Source: Dendrocalamus latiflorus
Lineage: Eukaryota; Streptophyta; Magnoliopsida; Poales; Poaceae
Direction of reading: 5' to 3'
DNA length: 64,000 bases
Assembly: GCA_017311315.1 (NCBI GenBank)
Contig: CM029642.1
Location: 13,781,624-13,845,623 of the forward strand
Shown: positions 45,011 to 57,434 of the stretch, one piece after another
Numbering within the stretch: the first letter of the stretch is position 1
How the letters are laid out: the number at the start of each line of letters is the position of its first letter
The notes under the pieces: generated by a model
What the model was told of the DNA's origin: nothing
The model's input: the letters and a program-made list of their open reading frames with translations, nothing else
Databases searched by the model: none
Made by a program: the position numbers and the translations under genes

Positions 45011-46330
45011 GTACCGATGCACATGTTGATGGCTAGTTCATCTAATCCAACCAAAATCATTGGAACAAGAGCTCCGATAACATCTCCAAATCAAAGTGCA
45101 GGTAGTGTTCTTAGATTGCTTCCGTGTGACGAGGGGTAGAAGCAACACGAGGTCGCCGATTCTGATCATTAGTGACGTTGAATAGTGTCGTGCTAACAAG
45201 AGCACCAGCAACGACGAGGGGCAGAAACAACACGGGATTGCCGATTCAGAGCACCAGTGACGTTGAATAGTGTCATGCCAGCAAGAGCACTAGAGGCGAA
45301 GGCCATGAAGGCCATCGGGATCAGGAGGGTGGTCTAGTGCTATGTAAGGAGGGAGAGGGTGAGAAAAGAGAGAGAAGAGGAGAGAGAGGAGGAAGAGATT
45401 GATGATATGGATGCTAGGTGGCTGACATGTGGGGCTAAGTGATTATGTGACAGCCCGGTGGCAAAAACACTTTAAGATACCTAGGAGGTGATTTACATGA
45501 TTTCAATATTTAGAGAATGGATTTTTTTCCGGTCATACAAATGACAGATGAAAATTAAATTCAGACAGAGTTAAGAGACAAAAATATACTTTTTTTGTAC
45601 TAAAATACTAAACAATGCACAAGAGTTAAGTAATTGTAACGCAGATTCACCACACAGGCACACCAACGGCATTTCTACCCTACCAGAACAGAGCCCGTGC
45701 ACCAAGCTCTGCACGACCGCAATCACAAGCACGCAATTTCGCAGAAGATTAAGCTCATCTATGTAGCACCACATCTAACCCTAGTACCCTACAAATCAAT
45801 TCTCCAACACACCCAAAATTTAAAAACAGCGCGTTGGGTGTTTCGCCGACCTCGTCCGGACTCCGGCCTACCAGCTCGCTGGTGAACAGGACACCGCCAA
45901 GGAGCATAGGGCGCATACCTGCTGCGCGCCGCGGACGCCTCGCGAGCCCTCCGCCCTCTCACGCTGGTGGTGCGGCGGCGAGACGGGAGAAGACTGCCAG
46001 GAGGACGCGGTGGCTGCTTCCGCCGCGTCGTGGTGGGGGTAATGGAAGGAAGGGGAGGCGAGGGAGATCTGTCGTCATTTCTACGACGAAAAGAAAGCCA
46101 TAAAGCCCAGAAACGGAAAGCCCATAAAGCCCAGTGAAATAGGCACATCACTGGCCCAGTTGCTAATTGGGCACATCACTGGCAAATCTTCTTGATGTAT
46201 TATATCAGTTGGCCTCTTAAAAAGAAAAATAAAAATTTGTTTACTCCATCGGGTGAGCAAACAAACCAAGCAAGCGCATGCGTGCCTTGCCAAGTTGCCA
46301 ACAGAAGGTGCAGCTACACAAGCAAGCGGT
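45011..46330. other. Intergenic DNA with a local duplication and a GC-rich island
   Basis: 45100-45290 has two diverged copies of a segment carrying AGAAGCAACACGAGGTCGCCGATTC-like phrases about 100 bp apart. 45840-46080 is GC-rich; a minus-strand frame there (about 46151-45789) is Arg/Pro-rich with no known domain, so no gene is called. Confidence 0.4.
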
Positions 46331-47061
46331 GACGCTGCTTGAGGAGATCATCCTGTACGTTTTGGCTCTGGAGTACGTCGTACTGGTGGTACTAGGCAGA
46401 TGCAGAGCAGTTCCAGACCGACCATGCAGCACAGGCACAGCACAAGAATTAGTAATGGCCACGGAGGCGGACATGCACGTCTTGCATCGATCATGTATAC
46501 TCGAACTTACATGAAAGTAAACCATAAGCAAAGCTTCAGGCGCTCCTGCAAGGGAGAAGGCAAGCAAGCTAGCTTCAGATATTTTTGCTTCGACTTCCTA
46601 GAAACTCCTGACTTGCACAAAATTTAATTCGCTTCAAGTATACATCTAGGCATGAATGCATCCAACAGCTATTAATTAAGCCACAGGAAAAACTATTAAT
46701 TAAGTGAAATGTGTGCGCAAGCATCGTCGCACTTATTACATGAAGAGACCATGCATGCATGATGGTCCAACTACAGAGGAACCAAAGCACACAAATCCAA
46801 GTCCGAGAGGCACTAGAGACAACCATATGCTCTCTCAAACACACACAAGCCACACATGTAGGAAAAACAACCACACACGCCGTGCACTCAGACACACGTA
46901 CCTGCGCGCGGAATAAATGAACGCACACGCGCACATTCAGTCTCGACACGCATGCAGAATATAAACACACAAGTAGAACGAATGAAAAACCACATGGTCA
47001 ACCACACGCACACAATCATGGGATTCTATCGGTGATGAATGGATGAAGGAGAAGCTTCCCT
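46331..47061 (-). other. 3' flank of NLR-3, homologous to the NLR-1 flank
   Basis: It shares GAGATCATTCTG-like, CAGATGCAGAGCAGTTCCAGA-like and CAAAGCTTCAGGC phrases with 1420-1630, then CGTCGCACTTATTACA and CCATGCATGATGGTC. This shows common descent of the whole gene block. Confidence 0.7.
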
Positions 47062-50000
47062 TCAGCATCGATCCTTGTTCTTGCAGAAGAATGGAAAACA
47101 TGCTGCGTCCTCCGTTTCTGCTGCGCTTCCTGTTCCTTGGTCTTCATTCTGCGGTTTATTATGTTTGAAATAAAGGTCGTTTGGATGTGCCTTAATGGCT
47201 TGTCTCACCTGATCAGGGACAACGGCGCCGTTCAACTCTAGCTCCTTCAATATTGGAAGGTTGTCGATGTCAGAGAGAGACTCCATGGTGGTGAAGGACC
47301 AGACGATCTTCTCGAGCTTAGGAGCTGCTCCGCCGCTGAAGCTGATGTTGGTGATGCCAGCGCACTCGACAACAAGAAGGTTGAGCTTTGGGAACTCATC
47401 TGTGTTGAAGGTAAGCTGGCTTTCGTCACATGACTTGTTTAGGAGCATGAGGCAGCTCATCTTTGGTTTCTTGGCGAGGATTTGTAGATCACCTTGCTTC
47501 AGCAAGGTATCACGAAGAGTCACCTTGGCAATTCGATTGGCATTGTCAAATAATGGAAGAGGTGACCCGTTGCCGTTCAATTCGACCTCCTTCAATTCTG
47601 GAAGGCTGTCGACTCCACGAAGAGACAATATGTTGGTGAAGGACAAGACCATCTTCTCGAGCTCAGGAGCTGCACCATTTTCAAAGCTAATTTCGGTCAT
47701 GTTGGAGCCCTCCACAAGAAAGTATTTGAGATTTTGGAACTCTTGATTGTTGAAGGTGAGATTGCTCTCGGTGTATGACACGTGCCGGAGCCTGACACAT
47801 CGCAACTTGGGTAGCTGGCCAAAGTCTTTCAGATTATCCTGGTCCAGACGGGTATTATGTAGAGTTACCTTGGCAAGTTGGTTACAATGTTTGACCTGCA
47901 ATATTGGAAGAAGCTGCCCACTTGTGATTCCGCTGATGCTTAGGCTCTCAAGAAGCTTGGGAGGGTTTTCTAAGCTGATGCCTGCGTTGGAAGGAGTACC
48001 TTGATTGCTGGCTTGTAGAGGTTTGATGCTGATTGACAGACACTGGAGGCTCTCTCTCAGATCACCGATCGCTCGAACCAATTTCTCGAGGTCCTTGTCG
48101 TGGATGACCACACCTAGCTTCCTCAGCTGCCGTAGCATCCCAATGTCTTTCAACTTGGCACCACGCTGTGAAGCCTCTACATGGGACAGTACCTCCATGC
48201 TTGTCATTTTCCCTATTCCGCGCGGAAGCTCCAGAGCATCCAATGATTTGTATGTCCTGTTGATGTCTGTGCTAGGGTCAATATTGCAACCAGCCAGCAG
48301 ACGCTTCAGCATCAGAAGCATGAGATATCTTGTGGCGGACGCATCCACATGGGTCTGCCGGATGTCCAATACCTCCAGCAGACGGAGGTTGTTAATTTCC
48401 TTCGGCGGCTTGGTAATATCTGTATTCCTTAGGCTCAGATACTTCAATAGCAACATCTTGCTGCAGATGTTCTTGATGTAGTGCTGGTTCATCTGGCAGC
48501 CTTCTGGATCTAGCACCTTGACCAGCGGCAACTGAGGTATTTTGTAGAGTTTTTGTGAAAACCTTTCGATGTTATCTGAACTACGGAGTCGTCCATCACT
48601 GAGAACGGAGAATTGATGTGACCGGCGTGTCTCCGCAAAGTTCTCTTTCCTGGCAATCTTGGTAATGAATTCATGAGCTATATCATATACTATACAGCTC
48701 TTGACCTTTCCTGCAGCGCCAATGTCACCAGGATAAACAAGCCACCGGTTGACGAGCTCGTCGAAACATCGCTCGGCCCGATGCACTGATCTGGGGCTGC
48801 TGGGCGAGTCTTCTTTGGTTATCAGGCCTTCTGAAACCCAACGTCCTACTAAGGTTGATCGGCTGATCTTATGACCCCGACGGAAGATTGCTAGATACAG
48901 AAAGCAGGTCTTGTAATCTCTATGCAGATCATTGTAGGAGAACATTAGCAACTTCTTAGCATTAGTGTCCAATGGCCCTCTGAAAACCAGGGTGTCAAGC
49001 AACTTCTCCAATTCTTCTTTGCTCTTGTCAGGATTAGCATACAGAGCATAAGCGAACAACTTCATGCATAATTCATGAGGCTCACAACGCTTCAAGATTT
49101 CACGAAAAATGTATTCATTACAATCTTTATTCTTCCGGCGGCTTCTTGTAAATAGGAGCACTTTCCTGTAGTAGAAATCAACTAGAGAATAGATTATGGC
49201 TTCCCGTGTTGGATGGCAAAATTCTTCGGACCCTTGGGTGTATCTGGTGGTCACTATCACTGCACTGCCGGCGGCGCAACCCAACTGGTTCAGAGCCCAC
49301 TTGATCTTCCGCCATTCGTATGCATAACTGATACCATCGAGAGCAATTATGGTCCTTTTACCTTCTAGATGCTCTCTAATCTTCTTGGCGATTTCTTTAA
49401 GCAACAGGTGCTCTTTAATATTCTCCAGGATTCTTTCAATGTTCTCGATGATTTCTTCTATCTTCTCTTGATACATTTGGTCCTCGTCTTTGCGCTCGTT
49501 CAAATCCCACCTGATCATGCGCCACAGCATGTTATTTATAATTTTCTCCGTGGTTTCTTTGATCTTCTCCTCGATGTGATCCTCGCCCAATTTATCCGTG
49601 TCTTCCTGGGGCTTGGAAAGCAGATCCTGCAGTATTTCTTTAATAATTAATATTCTTCGCAATTTGATCGTCACCCAATTTATCCGTGGCTTCCTTCACC
49701 GGTCTGTCTTCCTTGGGCTGGGGAAGCAGCTCCCGCAGGATGCCTACATAGTCGGAATGATCGAGACCAATCCAGGAACTTTTTGTATCTAATTCCTCCA
49801 GATATTTTTTAATCTTCATAGCAGTTTCATTGATCTTCTCCCCGATTTGATCCTTGCCCACCGATTGCACGGGATCGGGAAACAGCTCCTGCAAGATGTC
49901 ACAGAGTATGTCCAAGGGTTCCAATGGAACAACCCGGGGGTAACTTTTAGTACCAGCAGCTTGCAGATGCTCTTTGGTCTTCTTCACAATTTCTTCAATC

Positions 50001-51007
50001 TTCCTGTCGAGTTTTGCAGTCTTGGCCAATTCGCCTTCGTCTCCTCCGTCTTCCTGTCGAGCTTGAGATGACAACGACGTCGCCTCGGGTCCGGACGGCT
50101 TTCCGTTGCCGCCTGACTTCTCCGGGATCTTGACGTCGCCTCGGGTCCGGACGGCTTTCCGCCCGACTTCCCCTAGGATCTCTGCGAGGATGTACCTGGG
50201 CGTTGCTGGCAAGAACCATGGGAAGGTGATCCAGAACTTGAGCTCGAACTTGGTCGCCACGGAGGGATGAGCCAACGCTTCAAGTGCAACGTCAGCTCCG
50301 TCCTCTTTATCCGGTGCTGCAATGGCGATGGACGGGAGTCTGTCTTTGCTGAACCACCTGGCTTTCTCGGTGTCGCTGAGCCGTTTGACTAGCTCTTGGG
50401 TGCACATCTCCAGAATGCGAGGCTCGGCAAAGGCTAGAGCGCTTATAGCGGCGTCCTTCGGTGTCTGTTCATCATCACTTGGAATAATGCCTTCGTCTCC
50501 TCCGCCTGCAACTTGAGATGACGACGCCTCTCCGGTAATGTGAGCCAGCGTCGTCGTCGTCGTCGTCAGCTTGTCGCCCGACTTCCGCGGGATCTGTACG
50601 CCGTACCTCTGCCGGCGCTCATTCACCCCCTTTATGCGCTCATTGAGCTCTCGGACCTTCATGGCGAGCTTGTGGCGAGCATGTAGCGTCCGGACCGGCG
50701 GCAAGTAGCCCAAAAGGCCCTTGGCGGGGGGACCTTCTCGGAGGATCAGCGCTTGCTGTAGGCTGATGCAGTGCTCGGCAGAGTAGGCGAGGTCCCGCAC
50801 CTGCCTCATCCACGTCCTCTGTTGATGGCTGGGCCGGTGGACTTCCTCAAGGTCCCGGAGGAAGCTGTTCATACTCTCCATCTCGTCCTTGATGGACTGC
50901 AGCTCGCGCCGGACGCCCCACAGCTGCTTCACCTCGTCGACGAGGACCGACGAGAGGCTGCCCAGCAGCGAGCTAACCGCGCCTCTCGCGGCGCCTGCCG
51001 TCTCCAT
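47062..51007 (-). pseudogene. NLR-3: CC-NLR-like gene with one frameshift
   Basis: The first frame (51007-49640, 455 codons, starting METAGAARGAVSSLLGSLSS) and the second (about 49674-47062) overlap. Compared with NLR-1, plus strand near 49632-49651 has a 7-bp near-tandem insertion (TTATTAA-like on the minus strand) and a 3-bp insertion, net +10, so the frame shifts by one and stops at ...AKNINY. The N-terminal coiled coil is clearly different from NLR-1/2 (LSSVLVDEVKQLWGVRRELQ). The middle again has PSIAIAAPDKEDGADVALEA with no Walker A. Later come TIIALDGISYAYEW, GSAVIVTTRYTQ, CFLYLAIFRRGHKI, VYDIAHEF in place of MHD, and LRRs with only one copy of the 23-residue unit. The C-terminus differs (ACFPFFCKNKDRC). 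A pseudogene is likeliest; a sequencing error in an AT-rich spot is the alternative. Confidence 0.85.
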
Positions 51008-51694
51008 CGTCGTCTCACTCTCAGAAATCTCTCTGTATGTCAGTCACTCCGTGGTTTAATTGGGTCATATCAGCTAGTGGAAATTGGAATGGATGGAAAC
51101 TGAGCTAGCTAGCTAATTGGGAGGGATTTGCAGGGTAGCATGCATCGTCATGCCATTCAGGAGAAGCAGACCTGCGTGCATGCCGGAGTGAAACGGCCCG
51201 ATGGGATCAATGCCATCGGTCCCATTTTTTGTCTTCGGCAACGAATCTGAGAAGGGTAATGGTCAGCGTCTCACGTCCGACGCGAACAAAACTATCAGAC
51301 GTCGTATCCACCATCCGCTTCTCATCCACCCACCGCCACGTGATTAATCAGCTTGGAGCCATTTATGTACTTCTTATCCACTCATCTGCTTCTTTTTGGA
51401 GGACTAAAAAGCAATAGAGAAAGGTAAATAATGCCATCCAAATTTTTTCCAAGTACTTTCTTTTTCTCCCAGGCTGTAGTAGCCTTTGCAAGACAGGTGA
51501 TCTCCTTCTATTACTTCTCTATACCAGCGATGTAGTGTTGCAGTCGTGGTGCATGAAAATTTGCTGTAGAAGGGGTAGTACTTATAGCCTAACTCGATGT
51601 GACGTACGCGTAACAAGTCCAATTCGGTTTAGGTAAATTCGCGTAAGCGAGGCAGCGGCACACCGGACAATTCGTGTAGCAGCGTAGCATCACG
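51008..51694 (-). promoter_or_regulatory. 5' flank of NLR-3
   Basis: It shows no clear similarity to the flanks of NLR-1 and NLR-2, in line with the different coiled-coil start of this gene. I cannot place promoter elements. The nearest landmark is the AGCTAGCTAGCTAATT phrase near 51104. Confidence 0.35.
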
Positions 51695-52030
51695 TCGCTG
51701 CTTAAAGCTGCCCTGTTTAGTCTTATCATTGCGCAAGGCTGTCTCATCTAGTCCTGTCACTGTGCAAGACTGTCTTATATAGTCTTATATTCCCTGCACC
51801 CGTTTGGACGAGGGCTCAGCTCACTCTACTTCACCTCCCAGGTGGTATAGGAATTCCTGAAAGTTTTTTAATCCAAATTTGGGAGCTTGCTGTGCAAGGT
51901 TGTCTTGTATGGTCTTGTCAGTACGCAAGGCTGTCTTGTATGGTTTTGTCACTACACAAGGTTGTCTCGTCTGGTCTTGTGACTGCATAAGACTACCTTG
52001 TTTGGTCTTGTAACTGCGCAAGGCTGGCAA
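51695..52030. repeat. Minisatellite of about 34 bp period
   Basis: Units such as GCAAGGCTGTCTTGTATGGT and TCTTGTCACTA are repeated about six times, in blocks at 51705-51790 and 51890-52030, separated by about 100 bp of other DNA. The unit is CAAGG(C/T)TGTCT(T/C)GT with variable spacing. Confidence 0.8.
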
Positions 52031-52242
52031 ATAACGTTAAAATTTGCAACTAAATTCACAACCAATAACATTTGTACTCTTAGTACTAGTACACACAGAA
52101 AGAGAAATGATGCTGCACTTCACGGATTGACACTAGAAATAAAGTTATTGTTTGCAAATGAAGTAACAACATAATATCATTTGTACTCATAATACCAGTA
52201 CACACACAACAACAAGACGCACGACAGTTCACGCCGGTGTTC

Positions 52243-52693
52243 CTACTCGTCGGCAGGCGCCTTGCAACGTCTCGCAGTGTGTCCTTCCTGGCCACAGCGC
52301 CAGCAACATCTACTCGCCGATGCAGCTTCCCCTTCGTCCATATTGTTCTTGATGCGATGACTCTAACGACGACCCTTCACACCCATCAATAGGTCGAGAT
52401 CCAAAATCCAAGCCCTCGGTGCAATATCCGACGTGGCAAAGTTTCCCACAACCCTGAAGCCTCTTAGCTCACCGCACCACACATGCACCACCCCCTCTTT
52501 CATAAAGTACTCCAATGTGAAATTTGATGGGTCCATGTGGATAGTCCCACATACGGCAAGGACATGAGAGCATGGCTTGTGAAGGAGCTTTGGCTTATTG
52601 CATGTGTAGATAGGTTCTTTCACATGATCTCCAAGGCATACCTCGTGGGTAACAATAGAGTGAGTAGTCCCAAATCCAGCTCTGTCTCGAAGG
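52243..52693 (-). pseudogene. C-terminal remnant of a MULE transposase (SWIM plus zinc knuckle)
   Basis: The minus strand reads GFGTTHSIVTHEVCLGDHV, then a SWIM-like CNKPKLLHKPCSHVLAVCG (first Cys of the usual CxC missing), then FTLEYFMKEGVVHVWCGELR and GNFATSDIAPRAW, then one in-frame TAG, then a CCHC knuckle CWRCGQEGHTARRC, ending at 52243. This order is the C-terminal end of plant Mutator-like transposases. Its upstream side is cut at about 52694, where an LTR-like TGTAACATCCC edge begins. The DDE domain is not present. Confidence 0.8.
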
Positions 52694-55600
52694 ATGTAAC
52701 ATCCCAAAATTCGGATGTTCAAAAATATGGAATTTTTAAAACTTTTTCTTGCATTTTTCTGGCATTCAAATTTCTTCTGAATATTTATTCAAAATCTTTT
52801 GAGTTTTGTGACATGTAAATAAATATACTGAGAAATAATATCCAAGTAAAAACAATAATGGTGTTAATAAAAGAGATGAAAATTCCGAGGATCTACACAC
52901 AAACTAAAATTCAAGTATTAGATAATGGGAATAAAATTTTGAAATTCAATTTAACTAGGTAAAGAAGAGCAATGGCTAAAGAAATATTAAAAACTTGCAT
53001 CTAAATAATTGAACTGAGAATTCAAATTTTGAATAGCATGCAAAAAACAAAATCAGTAAATCCTAAATTAAAATTAAAATTAAAAATCCAAATTTCAAAT
53101 TTTGTTATTTTTTTCCTCTCCTCTCACTCCCTATCTCTCTTTTTCTCTCTTACCTGTGGGCCCACCCACCTTTTCTCTCTCCTTCCTCCTCCCTCCCGTT
53201 TCTTCTCTCTGCCGGCAGGTCCCCCTTCTTTCTCTTCCTTCTTCCTTATTTTGTCTTCTTCCCCGTTTCCTCTCTGTCTTCGCTCCCAACCAAGCCGCCC
53301 CCGCCCCCCTATTCATCTGTCATCACCACGCGCGCGCTTCAGGCCGAGTCGCAGCGCCATCACGTCGCCCTGTGCCTCCGTCGCATCACCCTGCCTGCCC
53401 CTGAATCACCTCGCCGCGTCGCCCTCCACGAGTCAGCCACAGCGCCTCCGTCACGTCGCCATCACCGTGCGCCATCACGTCCCCTTGCCTCTGCCTGCAC
53501 GACCTGCTCCCATCGCTCTCACTGCTCTGCCGTCCCCTCGCCATATCCTATAGCCACACTTACACCACGTCTCTGCTATGACCGGCCAACTACTCGCACG
53601 TCGCCAGCCCAATTTCGCCGCCTATAAAGCCCAGCTTAGCCCCAGGAAGCACCACCCTCCTCCACTTGTTCTCCCACCCCAAGGAATCGAACCCTCCGCA
53701 CCCCTAGCTCGCCGGCGACTCCATCTCCTCCAACGCCGGCCGAAGAGGTAGCCGCCGATTGAAGCCGCACCGAGCCAACTCCCTCCTACCTAAGCACAAT
53801 TGGAGCACCGCGACACCATCCCTGCCGTCGGCTGAACCTCCCACCACCTGTACCTCATTGGCACTGCGCGCCTCCTCTTCTCATCGCCGTCTCATGCCGC
53901 CGGACGACCGCCGCCACTCCTGAACTGTGCCAACCCCCAAGGTAGCTTCCTGATCCTGCCTAGATGCTCCCCTATTGATTAATCAGACTCTAGTGTCGTA
54001 TACCGCCATATCCACTCCTCCCCTATTCCGCCGCCGCCATGGAAGCCGCCGACCGTCGCCCTAGCCAAATTGGCCGACGAGGCTTTGTCTATGGGTAGGC
54101 GTGGGTGTGAGCAATCTATTTTGGGGGTGCTCACATTCGGCCACTACCTCTACTGCCTGCGGCGAGCCGAGCACCGAGCGCCACCTGAATGCTTTGTTTT
54201 GTGCCCAAGCTCTTCGCTTACTTTTTCTAATTTGTTCCCCCTTCTAGTCACAAACGAGCAACTGCCCGGATAGTTAGCCAAGCCGTTCATTAGCCCATAG
54301 GTCTTGCGTTCGAATCCCCTTTGTGCATATTTTGTTTTTATTTTTTATTAGCCATTTCAATTAGAAAATATTTAGGAAATAAATGAAGGAAGCTAAGATA
54401 ATTGATTCGGGTTCAAATAAAATTTATATATACGTCAGAATATAGAATTATATGCATATGAACAATTAAGTGATTAAGGGAAGTAGTTTAGTACTATCTC
54501 AAACGTGAGGTTTTAAGTTAAAGATATTAGAAAAATGTATTTTCTCTAGGTATTTCCAAAAAGCCAGGAATGAACCCTTTGTAAAGTGGCGACAAATTAA
54601 TTAGGGAGATTAATTTGAAAAGAATTCCACAGATGTTCAATTAGTAGTACACAGATTACTAATGATTAAATGATGATTCAGTTAGAATCAAGATAGAAAT
54701 CAACTTAGGGGTTTAGGTTAAATGTTTAATCAAAATGAGAATATAAGAGATTTAATCTTGAACTATTTGCAGGGCAACAAAGGGATAGCATGTAACCATT
54801 ATATAAAGGGTAAAGTGTGTTGGCTTAAGCCATGTAAAAATAATTAGGTTATTGCTATGGCCCAAAAATCATAAGGACCCCTTGTTCAAATAATACCTAA
54901 GCAATCCAGGCACATCTATTAAAATATAATCGGTTACCACAAAAACCCATAGGTCATCAGTAATTAAAATAATCTCGCTAATATATAATCTGAAGTCCAG
55001 TGATACCAGGCATAGCTGGGAGTGGTATTTTATCCGAGTTGTATTTAAACCCTAGAATAGTTCAGTGGTCACCCTAGAATAGCTCAATGGTCATGGGTCA
55101 ATGAGAAATAGAAATCAGCTAATGTTAACCATTTAAATAACAATGACTAAATAAATAGTCCCATGTGATAATAAATTGGGGTGTTAATCCTTTAAGTACT
55201 AAATTGATTAATTGACCGTTAAAACTCACATAAAATATCACATTGTGAAATGCCACAAACACAAACTCTAAGATTAATTCGATAAGTTAAATTGATGTAC
55301 ACCACAAGCGAAACTCATAACCTAATTCTTAAAAGATAACACTCAGCACATAATACTCAACACCTTTAGACAACTCTTACACCTGTTCATGGGTCTAACC
55401 TGACTCATGGAATTTCCTTAATAAATATAAAAATAATAAAAGATGTTATTAAACTGAAGGGTGAGTCATGATATTCTACCATCAGCTATACCTAGCCATC
55501 TCCGAGTTCTAAGCGAAAATATTCTCGTAAATATTTCTTTATCATGAACCCTCCTTGGCATCCATCTCATCGAATTTCCTTCTACCAATCATCACTTCGC

Positions 55601-57425
55601 TCCAACTCGTTTGACTCCGTCAATACTCCGTGCCCAATCAACCCTACCTCAAATAATCCATATAATCATAATAAAAAATTAATCAAGTTCAATTGGATTT
55701 TTTTGGACCTTTTGAGTTACTTTCATTTATTTGGATTTAGTTATTTAGCGCGTAATTAGAATTAGAGTCCTAAAGCATCAATGGATGAAGTGAGACCAAG
55801 ATCCAAGTGAAGGTGAAGACCAGAAGCTCATGACCCTCAAATGAGAAAGCTTTGAGTGAGCTTAAGACCGCGGTAACCGTGCAAGGCGAGTTAATATTTT
55901 GATCATATTGAACCTACATTTTCTGCAAATTACTTTTGTTTAAATTATCAAATTGTATGCTGTTATTTCATATGCAAATATATGTTTGTTTTAATATTCT
56001 AGTTATATGCCCATTATTTGACTTGTTAGTATTACACCTCCTTTGGAACATTTGAACATTTGAGCCTTATCACCCTAGCAAAATTATAATGGTAAACTTT
56101 CAAAAATAAGTCTACAATTATATGCTATGCTTAGTACTACTTAGATACTCAGGGGCACCAAAATGTCCTAAGCATCACTTTTAATCATGATAAACTGATT
56201 TGGGAAGTCATGGATGGAAATGACTAGTATATTTTGGTATGATTATTTTATGCTCCCAAAAACCCCAACTTGCTTAAATATCTGGGCAAATGGTACGGAG
56301 GCTGGTGTGTGGTGCAGTGGAAGCACGGTGTGTGGATTGTGGTAGAACAGCCCAGATAACCCTAAGGACTGAATCTTGTCATGACCTCGTATGTAAAATA
56401 GTACAACCACAAGTCTACAAATTGCAACCTGGCTAAGTAAATCTTTCGAACCCCCGGACTCATCTCACTGGTAGTGAAAAGAAGTGGAATATTACAAGGG
56501 CAAAGGGAGGCCTAAAGGGACACTGAGAGGAGGGTGTAGTTTTCTAATCGTGCTAGCGTTGGGGGGAGTGGAGTCCGAATGCGCTAGTATCCGTGGTTAA
56601 CATCCCATGCAACGTATGGAACCCACCGTATGTGGGAGCAGCCCATAGAGTGAGATGACAAAAGGAGCCAGATATTTTGAAAAGTTAATGTGATAATCTA
56701 CTCAACCGCATGACTAAGGAATCGTGTGTACAACGAGCGGATTGTCTCTTGTGGGTAAAGTGTACAAATTCTATAGAGTGAAAACTGTTCGAATAGCCGT
56801 GCCCATGGTCAAGGGCGGATATGGGAACTTAACTAGATATAGTTCTATTTCAAAAACTTTGTGGGTGGAATTGGAAAAGTGGTGGGTAGTGAAAAACCCT
56901 GATTTGTATTGCCCTAGGTGTCACCCCAGTGATAAGGTATGCGGTTATAACGCTGAAATATTAGCATAGTATAGAAACCATATAACAGTGGATAGAATCT
57001 GGATCGCTATTATTATTGCACTCGTTCATTGATAAAATCTATTTTAGTTAAAACTGATAGGCCTCAGAAAATTTCTATGTATCATATTTTAAAAGTAATT
57101 TATGGCAAATAAAATAACCCGAGCGTTCCCTTGATAAGCCACACATGTTATCTACCTACATCCTGTGTATTGGCTCACGGAGCACGGTGGATTTGTGTTC
57201 ACCCTGACTCACTCAATTAATCTAGAATCAGGAGTCAGATCGCTACGCTTCAGCAATACACCTGGTCATGACGGCAAAGAAGATGAAGAGGTCAAGAACT
57301 AGGTCGCGAACCCTAGTTGGCTGCCTGTGGGCACGTCCTGAGGGTCCCACCTAGGTGTTCCGTTCGCTGCTATCCTTGAGTCTATACGTATGGAGAATGC
57401 GCCTTCTGTGCGCCGCATGTCCCAA
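52694..57425 (+). mobile_element. LTR-retrotransposon-like region, non-coding, 3' boundary unresolved
   Basis: It begins TGTAACATCCCAAAATTCGG at 52696, cutting the MULE remnant. A CT-rich then GC-rich block follows (53100-53950) with a TATA box (TATAAAG at 53623-53629). Then AT-rich DNA runs to 57425 with no gag or pol. The layout resembles a long LTR plus leader of a non-autonomous grass element. I could not find a matching second LTR or a TG...CA end, so its extent is tentative. Confidence 0.4.
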
Positions 57426-57434
57426 ATGGCTCTG

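Noticed and set aside
45789..46151. 120-codon Arg/Pro-rich frame on the minus strand near 46 kb
   Set aside because: Biased composition in a GC-rich island and no domain; not enough to call a gene.
51695..52030. CRISPR-like repeat and spacer layout
   Set aside because: Units vary, spacers are not uniform and this is plant nuclear DNA; it is a minisatellite.
54258..54320. tRNA-like stretch with A-box-like TAGCCAAGCCG and B-box-like GTTCGAATCCC
   Set aside because: No acceptor stem or convincing anticodon arm could be folded by eye; it may be a SINE or chance, so it is not called as a tRNA gene.
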